Counted from the stretch's first letter, positions 1-13,000 are shown. The stretch: DNA of 64,000 nt from Molossus alvarezi (GCA_037176705.1 CM073905.1:28862986-28926985), one strand, 5' to 3'. Program-made: numbers and translations. The notes: a model not told the origin generated them from the letters alone.

Positions 1-56
1 CTCTCATCGATGTTTCTCTCTCTCTCTCCCTCTCTCTCTAAAATCAATAAAGAGAA
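1..56 (+). repeat. VES type B SINE tail cut by the window start
   Basis: ctctcatcgatgtttctctc to aaaatcaataaag. Confidence 0.85.
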
Positions 57-122
57 ATTATTTAAATGTTGTCATTTTGCCATTTTAGTAAAGTATTATT
101 CTTTTTTAAATTAAGCTATAGT

Positions 123-334
123 TGCCCAGTTGGTGTGGCTCAGTGGTTGAGCGTCGACCCATGCACCAAGAGGTTACCGGTTCGATTCCTGGTCAGGGTA
201 CATGCCCAGGTTCTTGGCCAAATCTCCAGTGTGGGGCATGCAGGAGACGACCAATTGATGTTCTTACTCATCAATATTTCTATCTATCTCTCTCTTCCCC
301 TTCCTCTCTCTCTCAAATCAATAAAAATTATAAT
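123..334 (+). repeat. VES type B SINE with 15-bp target duplication
   Basis: aaattaagctatagt at 108-122 and 335-349 is perfect. Confidence 0.95.
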
Positions 335-439
335 AAATTAAGCTATAGTTTACATAAAGTAGAATGCACACATTTTAGGTATACACACAGCTTGATGTAT
401 TTTTATATATAACAACAACTCAGATTAAGTAAGGTACAG

Positions 440-975
440 ACCTGTGCTGTTTACTACAGGCCCACTCATCACATGTGGCTACTGAATACTTGAAATGTGG
501 CCAGACCGGCCTAAGAAGGACCATAAGCACAAATATAAATTGGATATGGAAAAATGTAAAATATATCATTAATAATCTTATAATGATTCCATGTTGAAAT
601 CTAATATTTTGAATATATTACTAACATACATTTTACCTATTTCCCTTTTTTAAACTTTTTTCTCTTTATTGATTTTAGAGAGAGAGGAAGGGAGAGGGAG
701 AGAGGGATAGAAACATCAATGAGAGAGAACATCGATTGATTGGCCGCCTTCTGCATGCCCCTCACTGGTGATCAGATCAACAACCTGGGCATGTGCCCTG
801 ACTGGGAATCGAACCGGCAACCTCTTGGTGTGTGGGTAGATGCTCAACAACTGAGTCACACCAGCCGGGCTCCTTTTACTTTTTTTAAATGTGACTACTA
901 GAAAATTTTAAATTACATAGATGATTTGAAGCTGTGCATTGCATCTTACTTCTATTGGACAGCGCTGGTATAGAA
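440..975. repeat. MER5A-like hAT remnant, split by a VES SINE
   Basis: cacatgtggctactgaatac and ttgaaatgtggccag lie on the left. ttctattggacagcgctgg lies at the right end. Confidence 0.65.
660..871 (-). repeat. VES type B SINE, antisense
   Basis: ctttattgattttagagaga to gagtcacaccagccgggc. Confidence 0.92.
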
Positions 976-978
976 CTT

Positions 979-1228
979 TTTTTTAATTTTTATCCTCACC
1001 CGAGGACATTTTTCCATTTTTTGTTCAGATAGAGCCGGAGGGAGAGAGAGGAAGAGAGAGAGAGAGAAACATCGACGTGAAGGGACACATCGAGTGGCTG
1101 CCACTCGCACGACCAACCAGGGCCGGGGACAAACTGCAACCGAGGTACGTGCCCTTAGCGGGAACCGAACCCGGGTCTCTCTGTACCGCAGGCCGACGCT
1201 CCAACCGCTGAGCCAAACCGGCCAGGGC
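979..1228 (-). repeat. VES type A SINE, antisense, near consensus
   Basis: atcctcacccgaggacattt to gagccaaaccggccagggc. Confidence 0.93.
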
Positions 1229-1334
1229 TAGAACATTTTTATCTTCCAGAAAATTCTCTCTTGCTTTCCAGTCAATATCTGCTCCCCTTTTCCCAAAGAT
1301 AAACACTATTCTGAGTTTTCTCCCCACAGATTGA

Positions 1335-1600
1335 TTTTGTCTATTTCAGAACTTCATAGCAATGGAATCATACAGTATGTGTATTTTTTGGTATCTGGCT
1401 TCTTTTGCTCAGCATAATGTTTTTGATATTCATTCGTGTATCAGTCATATGTTCCTTTTTATTTTTGCATAGTATTCCATTGTATACTGTATCATAGTTT
1501 ATCCATTCTCCCATTGATAGACATTTGGATTGTTTCCAGTTTCTATTATGAATAATGCTGCTATGACTCTTCCTGAAAAAAGTCTGTAGTCTTGTTCAAC
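1335..1600 (-). repeat. L1 fragment, antisense
   Basis: Contains atagcaatggaatcatacag, tattccattgtatactgtat and gaataatgctgctatgactc. Confidence 0.7.
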
Positions 1601-1629
1601 TTATTTTTACTGTTTTTTTGTTGTTGTTG

Positions 1630-1886
1630 TTTGTTTGTGTTTTTTTTTATCCTCACCTAGGATATTTTTCCATTTTTTGTACAGATAGAGTGGGAGGGAG
1701 AAAGAGGAAGGGAGAGAGAGAGAAACATCGATGTGAAAGGGACACATCGAGTGGCTGCCACCGGCACAACCAACCAGGGCCAGGGACAATCTGCAACTGA
1801 AGTACATGCCCTTAGCGGGAACCGAACCCGGGTCTCTCCGGACCACAGGCTGACGCTCTAACCGCTGAGCCAAACTGGCCAGGGCT
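1630..1886 (-). repeat. VES type A SINE, antisense
   Basis: atcctcacctaggatatttt to gagccaaactggccagggc. Confidence 0.92.
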
Positions 1887-1889
1887 ACT

Positions 1890-3085
1890 GTTTTTTTTTT
1901 ATTGTTAAGATGAATCTATCCTCACAGAAAATATCCACACCCACACTAACACACAATATACACCCCACCCCTGCCATGTTAATGGTTTGATATTAAACCT
2001 TTATGGTTTAATCCTTCCAGACCTGTACTCCATATACAGAATCATGTAGTAATACTATTAATAAAATGGTCACTTGGATGGTTCCTCTCTTGGCTGCCTG
2101 ACCCCTGGGGATGGCCACGTAGCTCTTGATCCTTGCCCTTCTTATTCTCAAGTCTCTAGAAGACCAAAACTGGAAAAGATGTAGGTATAGCCTAGGGAGG
2201 GCAAATACTACCCGGGTCCTTTCACTAATCCCTGATTACCTGTATCCATGGCAGACATTGCTAATCCATCACAGCTTTCTAGCCTTGCCCAGCCCCAGTC
2301 AGTACTAATCAATAGAAAAACTGAAACCAATTTCCCATCTCTGAAATAGTCTGGCCACCTTCCATTTTGCTGATGAATAAACTAGGGCTCAGAGAGGGGA
2401 AGAGCATGCTTCAAGGTCAGAGATGGAGCCCCCGGCTCCAGACTCCCTCTCTAATGTTTTTCCCTATTACATTCACCGACTCAAAAAAAAAAAAAATTTC
2501 CCTGGGATCCCTGAAAACCTGGTCTCTAGGAAGAGGATGTTTTGTTTCCCAGACAAGGCTCAGCAATGGGACCCTTCTGGAGCCAGCCCCTCATCTTTAT
2601 GCCCTGCCTGAATGTAACTAGAAGCCCCTGCCAACAGCCTGGCATCCCCTCCCCTCCCCCACAGTCACCACTGACAGACCTGCGGTTTCTGTTCTCCAGG
2701 TCTGCAGTTTCAGTTTCCCAAAATAAACATTTAAAAAAATAAAAAATAAAGGAGGCATACTCTTAGCATCTCTGTCTTCAGCCCCAGAATTGTGGAGTTA
2801 TTCATTGACCAGACTAAATAAAATAGTTAATTACAGCAAAGAGGCGACTTCAGATGCTGAAACCATGAAACTCCTAAAGCAACCCCCTTTCACCAACACG
2901 TCAAACCGACTCTGGCTGTCATTGGAAGCGACAGTGAGAAAGTGGGAGAGTCAGCAGGTCTGAACAGACTGTGGGTGTTCTCAGCTGGGCAAGCAAGATA
3001 GTTTATTTAATTCCCTCCCTGCCAGAGGAGGGGGGTAAACTCGGGGTGGGGGTGGAGACAGTGTAGGATGATGTCTGAATGAGGT
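1890..3085. other. Intergenic, no gene recognised
   Basis: Unique-looking sequence with an A run at 2484-2497 and short AT-rich patches. No splice-linked coding signal was seen. Confidence 0.45.
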
Positions 3086-3089
3086 GGAG

Positions 3090-3185
3090 CTGGGTTCTTA
3101 GACCAGCTCCACATACTTGCTAGCTGAGTGACCCTGGACATGTCATTTCAGGTGTCTGAGTCTCAGTTTCTTCATCTGTCAAAAG
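3090..3185 (+). repeat. MIR SINE remnant
   Basis: Contains cttgctagctgagtgaccct and tctgagtctcagtttcttca. It is interrupted by the TG/TA tract and resumes after the VES copy (acattaataaaacctac). Confidence 0.65.

Positions 3186-3250
<65 letters not shown>
3186..3250. repeat. (TG)n(TA)n microsatellite
   Basis: About 8 TG then some 24 TA units, directly abutting the tail of an antisense VES copy. Confidence 0.92.
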
Positions 3251-3252
<2 letters not shown>

Positions 3253-3524
3253 GTTTTTAATCCTCACCCGAGAATATTTTTACATTTATCTAGAGCAGGA
3301 GGGAGAGAAGGAAGAAGAGAGAGAGAGAGAAATATCGATGTGAGACACAGCAATTGGCTGCTACCTGCATGACCCCAACCAGGGCCAGATACTAACCACA
3401 ACCGAGGTACATGCCCTTTGTCAGAATTGAACCAAACCAGTGCCTATGCATCAACGTGAATTTTTCTTTTCTTTTTGGTCCATGGGTGGACGCTCTAACC
3501 GCTGAGCCAAACTGGCCAACGCTG
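3251..3524 (-). repeat. VES type A SINE, antisense, with a 3' insertion
   Basis: aatcctcacccgagaatatt to gagccaaactggccaacgc. Extra sequence aatttttcttttctttttgg near 3460 is absent from other copies. Confidence 0.88.
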
Positions 3525-3879
3525 TCAAAAGGTACATTAATAAAACCTACTACATTGGATTAAAGTGATGAAAATGACTTGGTTAAAAAGATGTACATAA
3601 AACTCTTTCAAATATTAGCCCCTAGACTGTAGGTTCTGTGAGAGTGGGGAGAGCTGTCTGTCTCATTCACCACTGCGTCCTCGTAGCACAGTGGCTCGTT
3701 CTAGGCAAGTGTCTAATAAGCAACTACTGAGCACCTAGTCGAAAGTGTGGTCTTTAGGATTGGGGTGGTGGTGCAAGAGATGGCCAAGAGGCTTAGCACA
3801 GGGACCTTGCCCTACGTAGCTTTCATTCCAACATGACAGTCCAGAACCATCTATAATAAGAAATAGATTGTTATGCATT

Positions 3880-4310
3880 AAATAGGCAGAGACAGTAATG
3901 TAGTGGTTCATGGTGGAGATTCTGGCATCGGACTTGAGTTCAAATCTCTGTTCCTCCACTAGCTACCATTCTGATCTATATTAGCAAGTTATCACTCAAT
4001 GCTTCTGTTTCCAGATCTGGAAAATAGGGACCTACCTCCTAGAGTTGTAAGAATTGAATGAGTTTCCTGAAGCGGTGCTTAGTACAGAGCCTGGAACATA
4101 GTAATTGCTCAATAAGTCTTAGCTATTACCTTTCCCATGTACTATGTGACTTTAGACAAATTACTTATATTCCCTAAGACTTGTTTTCCTGGTCAGTAAA
4201 ATAAAAATGTAATAGTTTCTACCTTAAAGAATTGATGGGAGAATGAAATGGGAAAATCCCTGAAAAGTGCTTAGCACAGTGTCTGTTCTATGGAAAGTAC
4301 TTAATTTCTA
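3880..4310. repeat. Two MIR-like remnants in tandem
   Basis: One has agtggttcatggtggagatt and agtacagagcctggaacata. The next has atgtgactttagacaaatta and gtgcttagcacagtgtctgt. Confidence 0.65.
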
Positions 4311-4429
4311 AATGATGATGATGATGCTAAAGTTAAAAACAAGATGATATGGGAGAAAATAAAGTAAATTCATTTTGATGCATAGGCACTGAGATCAGAG
4401 AAGGGTTTATAATAGACAAGTGATTTTTT

Positions 4430-4667
4430 AAAACTCCTCACCTGAGGATGTTTTTCTATTTATCTTCAGGTAGACAGAGAAGGAGAGACAGGAAGAGAGA
4501 GAGAAACATCGACGTGAGAGGGGCACATCGACTGGTTGCCTCCTGCACAACCCCGACCAGGGCCAGGGACAAACCGCAACCAAGGTACGTGTTCTTGGCT
4601 GGAATCAAACCTGGGACTCATTGGTCCGCAGGCTGATGCTCTACTGCTGAGCCAAACCAGCCAGCAC
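4430..4667 (-). repeat. VES type A SINE with 17-bp target duplication
   Basis: tagacaagtgatttttt at 4413-4429 and 4668-4684. Confidence 0.95.
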
Positions 4668-4684
4668 TAGACAAGTGATTTTTT

Positions 4685-6185
4685 TGGTAACAACTTGAGA
4701 TGTAGTTCACTTACCATACAATTTATCCATTTAAAGTGTATAATTTAGTAGTTTTGTATATTCACAGAATTGTACAACCATCACCATAATAGATTTTAGA
4801 ATATTTTCGTCACTCCAAAGAGAAAATTGTACTCATTTCTCTCCAGATCTCCTCAATTCTCCCAACCCCAGGACCTAGGCAATCACCAGTGTACTTCCTG
4901 TTTCTGTGCATTTGCCTGCTGCGAACATCTCATGTAAAGGAATCATGCAACATGTGACCTTCTGTTCCCGGCTTCTTTCACTTAGCATAATGTTTTCAAG
5001 ATTCATCTGTGTTGTGTCATGTGTCAGTAATGCATTCCTCTTTATGGCCAAATAATATTCCATTGTATAAATTGATACACATTTGGGTTGTTTCCACTTT
5101 GGGGCTATTATGAATAATTCTGCTGTTTACCTTCATGTACAAGTTTTTGTGTGGATGTATGTTTCCGTTCCTCTGGAGTAGATACCTAGGAGTGGAATTG
5201 CTAGGTTACATGGTAATTCTGTTTAACCTTTTGAGGACCTGCTTTTCCAGACTGTTTTCCATAGCACTGCACCATTTTACATTCAACCAGCACGTACAAA
5301 GCTTCCAATTTCTCCACATCCTTACCAACGTTTGTTATTATTTATCTTTTTGTTGTTGTTGTTAATCCTCACCCAAGGACATTTTTCCATTGATTTTTAG
5401 GTAGAGTGGGAGGGAGGGAAGGAGGGGGGAGAGAGAGACAGACAGAGAGACAGAGAGACAGAGAGAAAGAGAAACACCGATTGGTTACCTCCCACAGGAC
5501 CCTGACCAGGGCCAGGGATCAAACCTGCAATCCAGGTATGTGCCCTTGACTAGGAATAGAACCTGTGACCTTTTGGTTCTAACCAATGAGCTAAACTGGT
5601 CAGGGCTATCTATCTTTTTTATTATAACATAGCCATCCTAGGAGGTATAGAGTGGTATCTCGTTGTGGTTTTGATTTGCACCTCCTTCTGACTAATAATT
5701 TTGAGCATTATTTTCAGGTGCTTATTGGCCATTTATATATCTTCTTCTGAAAAATGTCTTTTAAGATCCTTTGCCCATTTTTAATGGGATAATTTATTTT
5801 TTTATTATTGAGTTGTACAACTTTTTTATATCTTCCAGATATAAGCCCCTTATCAAATATATGCTTGCAAAATTTTCCTTCTATTCTGTGGGTTGTTTTC
5901 ACTTTCTTGATAGTGTCCTTTGAAGCACAAAAGTTTTTAATTTTAAAGATGTATGATTGATCTATCTTTTTATAGTTTTAGCTCTTACCTTTAGATCTTG
6001 GGCCCATTTTGAGTTGGTGTCTGTATATGGTGTGAGGTAGAGATACAACTTGATTCTTTTGCATGTGGAGTTCCAGTTGTCCCAGTAGCATTTATTGAAG
6101 ATACTGGTTTGTTTTTGGACTCTCAATTCTATTCCATTGATCTACACGTATCTCTTTATGCCAGTACCACACTGTCTTGAAGGTA
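4685..6185 (-). repeat. L1 3' fragment, antisense, split by a VES SINE
   Basis: Contains ctcatgtaaaggaatcatgc, aatattccattgtataaatt, ggcccattttgagttggtgt and attccattgatctacacgta. Confidence 0.8.
5362..5607 (-). repeat. VES type A SINE inserted in L1
   Basis: aatcctcacccaaggacatt to gagctaaactggtcagggc, with tatcttttt on both sides. It is the last VES copy before a 16-kb VES-free stretch. Confidence 0.92.
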
Positions 6186-6189
6186 ACTG

Positions 6190-9100
6190 AACTTGAACTG
6201 GATGAAATTAACCGGATCTGCGAATGCACAATCACAGGGCTTCCTTTCCTTCCCATAGTGCTTTAGAGATTTTAAGGTGCTTTTACATACATGATCTACT
6301 CAAGTATTAGAGCAACTCTGAGAGTAGAAGGAAGCTCAGAAGGCTGAGTGGCATATCCCTAGACTCAACCGGAAACTGTGGTCATTCCAGTTAATCTTTT
6401 GACTCTTGGTCAAGTGCTCTCATGACCCCAGCCATTCACCTGCTGGATGAGTCCAGAAATTTGGGAAAAGGAAAAAGTATAGAAAAAAAATTAGGGCAAA
6501 TAAAAGAAGAAGGGTGAAAACAGACTGATTATAGTAAATGTTTGGCTCCTAACCAGCTTATGATAAATTTTCCCTTCTCCTGCTTGGACAAGAAATGGGG
6601 TGTTCTGGGTAATCCAGGGTTTTGCTTGGGCATTGCATTTTCAAAGAATGAGAACACAGTGAAATACTCTCAACAATAAAACCACAAGGACTATAATTTA
6701 ATCTTTAATTTTGTTGTTGTTGTCATTCTAGAAGACTCTTTAGTTTATTTTAGAGCAATGTTTCTTTAAGAGTGGTCCAAGGGAAACCTCAACTATCAGC
6801 ATCATCTCACAGAGGTGCTTGTTTTTAAAAATGCAGTTTTCAGAGCCCCCACCCACCCTGTGTCTGCTGAAAATCACTGGGTGATATTTTAAGCACATTA
6901 AGGTTTGGAACCCATTGTTTTTAGAGCAGTGAAAGTCAAATTGGGAATATCAATTAGCCTTGCACTCAAGAGATGAAGACATTCTGCTTAAGGGAAAGTT
7001 CTGGATTAGTACAGTAGATTAATGTACCTCATTTCCTTCAAGTCTTTGTTAAAACATCACCCCTCTCCTCAACACCTCCCACCCTCCCTACCCCCCTTCC
7101 TTCTCCACAGCATTTACCAACATCTGACATCTTATTTATTTGTCCATCTATCTATTTATTTATTATTTGACCCCTGTCTCTAGAGAGTAAGCTTCACAAA
7201 GGTAGGTGCTAGGAATATAGTGCTTAAGACAATGCCTGCTGGGTAGCAGGTGTTTAGTAAATATTTGTGGAGGGAATGAATGTGCCATGTTGCATCTTAG
7301 TGCTTGGGCATTATGCCATTTGCCCTCTCTTTCTCGAAAGATTTTTTTTTTTGTAACTATAAAGCAAATTACTCTTTAATTCTCTGAGCGATGCTCAATG
7401 TGTGTTGTACTAGAGAGAAAGGGCTGGAACCACAGCCTCTAATCTCCTAATTCTGGAGTCTGGGCCAGTTGCTCTGAAGATCATTTTTCCTTAATGCTGC
7501 TGAGATCCTCAATTTACGATGAGGATCATGCATTTACAGCTGCATTGTCCTGTGAGGGCTACCCCTAGGAGGGCTCCTTGCTCCTAGTGTGAATAGAGTG
7601 GACTGAAGCAGCGAGGCTCAGATGAACCTGCAGTTGGAGGAGCCTTCTGTAAGTCCACCCCACACATCAATGTGCTTCAAACCAGGGGGTGACAAGTATA
7701 CACTTTCTCCTCTGAGGTCCTGGATGAGGACAATAATAAATGAATCCTATCTCAATCCACTACTCACATAGGTTTGGCTGGCTCCTACCCTCCAGCACCA
7801 GCACACAAATCAATGCTCATGGACTTGGGGTTCTCCCCTCTCTGCACCTTCCCATTGGCCCCACTTTACACATGAGGAACTGGAGGTTTAGACCTAGGAA
7901 CAGTCAGTTCCCTAACACTGAAGGAGCTACCACGGACCTTCATTTGTATCTCTTCCTGCACACACCTGATGTTCCAGTTTGTATTGACACTATGAGAAGT
8001 GCTCTATGTGGGGTGCCCCCAACCCAGTTCTGAGGAGTCTGAGAAACTGTGGGGCCAGTAGGAAGACAAAAACAGGAAAAAGCAAGTTGGTTTCTCCTGT
8101 CATACACACAGGGTGGCAGGATATACCTGCTGAGTGTTCCCAGAAGGTCCGGAGGAAACCATTAACTTGAGTCTCTCACGTTCTTATATGTGTGGTGGTT
8201 GGGGTGGGGGAAGGGAAGGTGTACTAAGAGGAGGGGGATGGGCACCCTTCCAGAGGTCAGGATTATGATGCCTAGAGCTGCTGCACACAGGAATAAAAGG
8301 TGGCTGGCTGTAGAATGGATGTCAAGGTGAGAAGCAAGAGGATATCATCAAGGGTTGTCACTGGGTTACACGCAGTAGGTTTAAGGTAGAGAGCCAGGGA
8401 AGGAGTGGGAGGTGAGTTGGGAGAGGGGGCTTGTGTGGCACTGAGACCCCCAGCAGGGATGGGAATTTGGAGGAGGGAGGGAGGGGCTGGCTGTCTTAGC
8501 CTCCTGATCTGACCCTTTCTGGGTTAGGAAATTAAGGAGAGGATATGGAGAGAAAGGGCCACCCATGGCTTCCAAGGTGATTCAGCATGGGCTTGCCCAG
8601 GGTCCCCAGGAAGGAAGGAGGGAGTCTCCCCCACCCCGTCCGTGACATGGCCCCCAGGAGCCTTGAGTGAAGTTATGGGGAATCTCAGAGACCCAGAAGA
8701 TGGGGCTTGGGGAGTCGTAAGGGGAGCTGAAGGCGTTTGTCTTCGTGGGCAGTATCTCAAATTGAGCCGGACCGAGAGAAGTAACTCCAAACGAAGTGGG
8801 TAGGCAGTTAGGTTCTTCCAATCCGATGGGGTGGGGCTTAGAAGGGGGTCATCCAGAGGGGGACGGTGCACAGCTGGGCCATTGGGCTCCTAAACTGGAA
8901 AAGGGAGTCTCTAAGTGGCACTGACCTTTCCCCCAGACTGGATGGGGAGGGGGCGGTGAGCGGCTGGAACCGACTTTACCGAATCTAGACATGAGTCTAA
9001 GTGGGGCTGACAAGAGCCAGGGAGTAAGAGAAACAGTGGAGATTCCTCATACTGGGGGTGGGGGTGTTAGCAAACTGGGAACACAGGCTTGGGGCAGGGG

Positions 9101-9480
9101 GGCTTCTGTGGAAGGAAGGGATTTGAGAGAGCAGAGGGGGATTCTCATTCGGGACAGCAAGTGCTGAGGAGGGTTTGGGGAAACTGACACGGTTTCTAAT
9201 GGGGTGCTGATGGAGGCTCTCCACTCGGGACGCGGGGCACTGAGAGGGTTCCCCAAATTAGATATAGGGCATATGGGTCACTGAGAGTCGACTGAGGGCC
9301 GCTGAGGGGGAGCCCTAAATTAGGTTCTGAGGCAACTGGGGACTCGGAGGGCGGCTTCTCGCTCCGACTGGGGGAATGTAAGGTTTCTCACCAGTTGGAA
9401 CCATGAAGGGACTAGGGGGCAAGGGGCTTTCTCCTTCCCGACCCAGGGTGATTGAGGATCTCTTAGATTGTGGGCAACGG
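6190..9480. other. MSI1 upstream intergenic region
   Basis: No coding exon recognised. L2/MIR-like fragments occur near 6290-6430 and 7140-7290. G+C rises steadily from about 8.3 kb toward the CpG island, with diverged G-rich repeats of 'actgag' type between 8.8 and 9.35 kb. Confidence 0.5.
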
Positions 9481-9961
9481 GGCCCTGAGAGGGAGGACTG
9501 GGGGGTCCCAGATCCGGAACCGAGCTACCTTGAAGGCACCGGGAAGCGCTTCGTTCCGGGAGGGCGTTCCCGCGGCCCGGCCCCCGCGCTGGGGTGGGTG
9601 GGGGGTGCGGCCGCGCCCAGGTCCCGGCCCGCATCGAAATTCGGGGTCTCTCTCGCCCTCGGGAACCCGGGAACCAGGCGGGAGCCGGGTCCGGGCGCCG
9701 CCGCCTCCGCGGGCGCCCGGACGCGCCGGCGAGCACGGGGCTTTATGCGCGCAGGGCGGCGGGGGGAGGAGCCGGCAGGTCGGCCCCCGGCGGGCCCTCC
9801 CCTCGGCCGTCCCCGCCCGCCCGCCCGAGCGGGGTCGGGGGAGGGGGCAGCATGGCCTGTCCGTCCGGCCCCCTTCGCCGCGCACCTCATCTGCCCCGCG
9901 CCGAGCGCTGCCGCCGCCGCCGCCGCCGCCGCTCCGCTGCCCGCGCCGCCCGCGGCTCCCG

Positions 9962-10020
9962 ATGGAGACTGACGCGCCCCAGCCCGGCCTCGCCTCCCCG
10001 GACTCGCCGCACGACCCCTG
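9962..10020 (+). CDS. MSI1: MSI1 coding exon 1
   Basis: Encodes residues 1-19 plus two bases of Cys20. It is followed by a gtacgg donor that runs straight into a GGCCC repeat. Confidence 0.95.
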
Positions 10021-13000
10021 GTACGGCCCGGCCCGGCCCGGCCCGGCCCGGCCTGCCCGGCCCGCGCCCGCCCCGGCCCCGCCAACATGGCCGATCCGGG
10101 TCGGGCCGGGCCTCCCCGGGGCCCGGGCCCGCGCCCCCTGCGCCCCGGCTCCCGGCGCTCACGCGGGCCCTTTGTGTCTCTCCTCCTCCCGCAGCAAGAT
10201 GTTCATCGGGGGACTCAGTTGGCAGACTACGCAGGGTGAGCGAGCCTGGGAGCGCCCGCCGGCCCGGCAGGGCACCCCGGACCCCCCGGCGCCCCGGAAC
10301 CGGACACCCCAGCTCGGCCCTGCGCCCTACTGACCCCGGGCGCCTCTGCGCTTTCTTTCGCGCCCCGCCCGGGGACCCCGAGAGTGCAGGGCAATCGGCA
10401 AGCGCGCACGGCCCAGCGGGTGGAGGGAAGGAGATGAGGGGTTCAGGGGGCATCAGGGGGTGGGCCGAGCCCCCGGGACCCGCCGGCGGCAGCGCCAACT
10501 CCGCTCGCACCTGCGGCTCAAACTTTTGTGAGGCGGCTCCCGGAGCGGCGGGAACCCGGCCGGAGCCGTCCCCCCTCCAGCCCAGCTCGGCCCTTGGCTT
10601 CCTGGGGCCCCTGTGGGCGCCAGGAGGCTCCACGAGAGCCGGGTGAGGGCGAGAGGGTGGGGGACAGTGCAGAGGCGCTCAGGCTGCTGGGCGCGGGGGC
10701 GGCGGGGCCGCGCCAGGGTCACTGGGGGCAAAGGACGGGGGAGGGGGGAAGGGCGCAGGGCCCGAGCTGGTCCGAAGGCGGGTATGTGGTTACAGAAGGG
10801 CTGCGCGAGTACTTCGGCCAGTTCGGGGAGGTGAAGGAGTGTCTGGTGATGCGGGACCCCCTGACCAAGAGATCCAGGTGAGCCCCGCACCCCTTCCTCC
10901 TGCTCCCGGCTCGCCCCCCTTCACCGCCACTCACTGCCTTGTAACCATCTGCCTTTCCCTCACTACCGCGAGCAGGGGTTTCGGCTTCGTCACTTTCATG
11001 GACCAGGCGGGGGTGGATAAAGTGCTGGCGCAATCGCGGCACGAGCTCGACTCTAAAACAGTGAGTGGCCCTCGGGGCTTCGGGGGTCTTTTGGGGGAGG
11101 GAGGCCGCCGGAGGAGAGGGTCAGGACAGGACTCTCCCCGGGGGACAGTTGGACGGGGTCCTTAAGGAAGGAGGGAGTTTTCTGAGTAGAAGGGCTGCCA
11201 GGCTCTGAAACTTTGTCACTAGAGTTGAGGGCAGAGGGAGGAGAAAAAATCCAGGCCTGCCCTGAGATGCTACATCTCCCAACCCCTCCAGTATAGGTGA
11301 GGGAAGAATCAGCCACCACCCCCTCCCCATACCTGCTAATCTTAATGCCTCAGAGAGGAGGTTGGGGTGGGGCTAGGTCCCTCCCCTAGCCCAAATTGGG
11401 TGAGTCAGGTCTACAGTGACCCACCCTGTGGCTTCTGTGAACTGCGACTAGTATTTGGCTCTGCGACACCCCTTCATTCCAGACCAATGGCAAAGCATCA
11501 CTAACCGCCGCCCCCCCCAACCTCCCCTGACTTTTGGTCAATGAGCTCCTTGCTTTGTGTGGAAGACTCAGAATTGCTTTGCCCAGGAAGGGATTTATGA
11601 GAAGGGAGCTAGCTTGCCTGGAAAAACGTTCCGAGGGCTAGATCTTAGCTGCTTGTTTGGTATTCAAACTCCTGGAACATTTTGCTGTTGTCCAACTGCT
11701 CCCCAGTGTCTTGGGCCCTGCAGGGGGCGCTGGCTCAGGCCCTGGCTCAAGGGGAGAGGGAAAAGGAGAAAGTCATAGGAGGGTTTACTCTGTGATGGGG
11801 GTGACCTGTGATTGGGGAGACCATCTGCCAAGGGCCCGGGACAGTGTGATCTCTCTCCACACTCCCCCACTCTCCTCCAGCCCTGGGCCTCCCTGCTTGG
11901 GTCAGTCACTGGCTCCTGTTTACCTGCAACAATAGCTGGTTGTGCCCAAGAATTTGTTAAATTACCGCCTGTCCCCAGCTCCTGTTATCTCTGCCCAGTG
12001 GCTCCCACTCCTGCTCCCAGTAATGAGCAAATGAGGCCAGGCCTCAACTTTGCCGGCTCTGAAAGGATCTTCTTGGCTCAGACTGAGTGACCCAAGCTGG
12101 GAATGGAGAGACAGTGGCCTATTGTTTTTGGTGATTATCTGCCATCAAGCTGCCTGTTCTCCTACCATCCCCTGTCCTCAGAATGCACTGATGACTTCTG
12201 CAGCGCTCAGGAAGCTGAGATTTAGGGGCTGGGACTGGGGGGCGGGGGAATGGAAGATCGATAAGGGGAAGAGCAAGGGGAGGAAGGAAGGTGAGATGGG
12301 CATCTTTCTGAGATTTGAAACTCAAGGGCAAGGGCTTTGTGTTTGACACCCTCTGGCTTGAGTTAGGGGTGGTGGGAGGGAGGTTTATTGTGGGGAGTCT
12401 ATTTTGGGTTCTGACTTTCACCTTTTATTTACTTGTTGGATTTTATTTATGTTGTGGGATATGAGTCAGAGTGGAGGTGGGGTGTATCAGGGATAGGGTG
12501 TGTGTGGGTCTGCTGGACATGGTTTGGGTACCATCTCCCCATCAGGGGACTGTCTGAGGTGTGCTCTGGTGGCTGGAGAGGCTGCTTTCGGGAGAAATAG
12601 AAGGTCGGGAAATGTCCCTAGATGTACAAAATCACACCTTCAGGCAGGGAAAATGGACAGCTTTGATTTTCCTTGGAGCCTCATAGGGCTTTGGGAGAGA
12701 GGAAGCACTGCCCTAGCATGGATTTTGGAGGTTCTTTCTTTGTGGGCAAGTTCCAGTGGGGGAGCCTGGAGGAATTCTGTTGCTTAGAACAAGGCTGAGT
12801 TTTGAAGGGAAGGAACTTGGAGAAAAGATAGATCTTGCCTATGACTGACTGATGAACTTTTGAGTGGTATCCACCCACGTGGGTGCCAAGAAACTCTGGA
12901 ATGATCGGGCCTTATAGGTCCTGCACTGATCACAGTATCTCATGCCCTGCTTTTTGCTGATTCTAAGCATAGGTAGAGTACCTGGAACACCCAGATGCAC

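Larger units (their letters stand above)
9480..10880 (+). promoter_or_regulatory. MSI1: CpG island and promoter of MSI1
   Basis: Dense CpG and G+C from about 9.5 to 10.9 kb cover the 5'UTR and exons 1-3. No TATA box was seen at a sensible distance from the ATG, which fits a CpG-island promoter. Long reading frames inside the island on both strands are a consequence of low stop-codon density. Confidence 0.8.

Noticed and set aside
9403..10646. Long overlapping reading frames on both strands in the MSI1 CpG island, up to 350 codons
   Set aside because: They are Pro/Arg/Ala/Gly-rich products of high G+C. They run across true splice sites and lack domain similarity.
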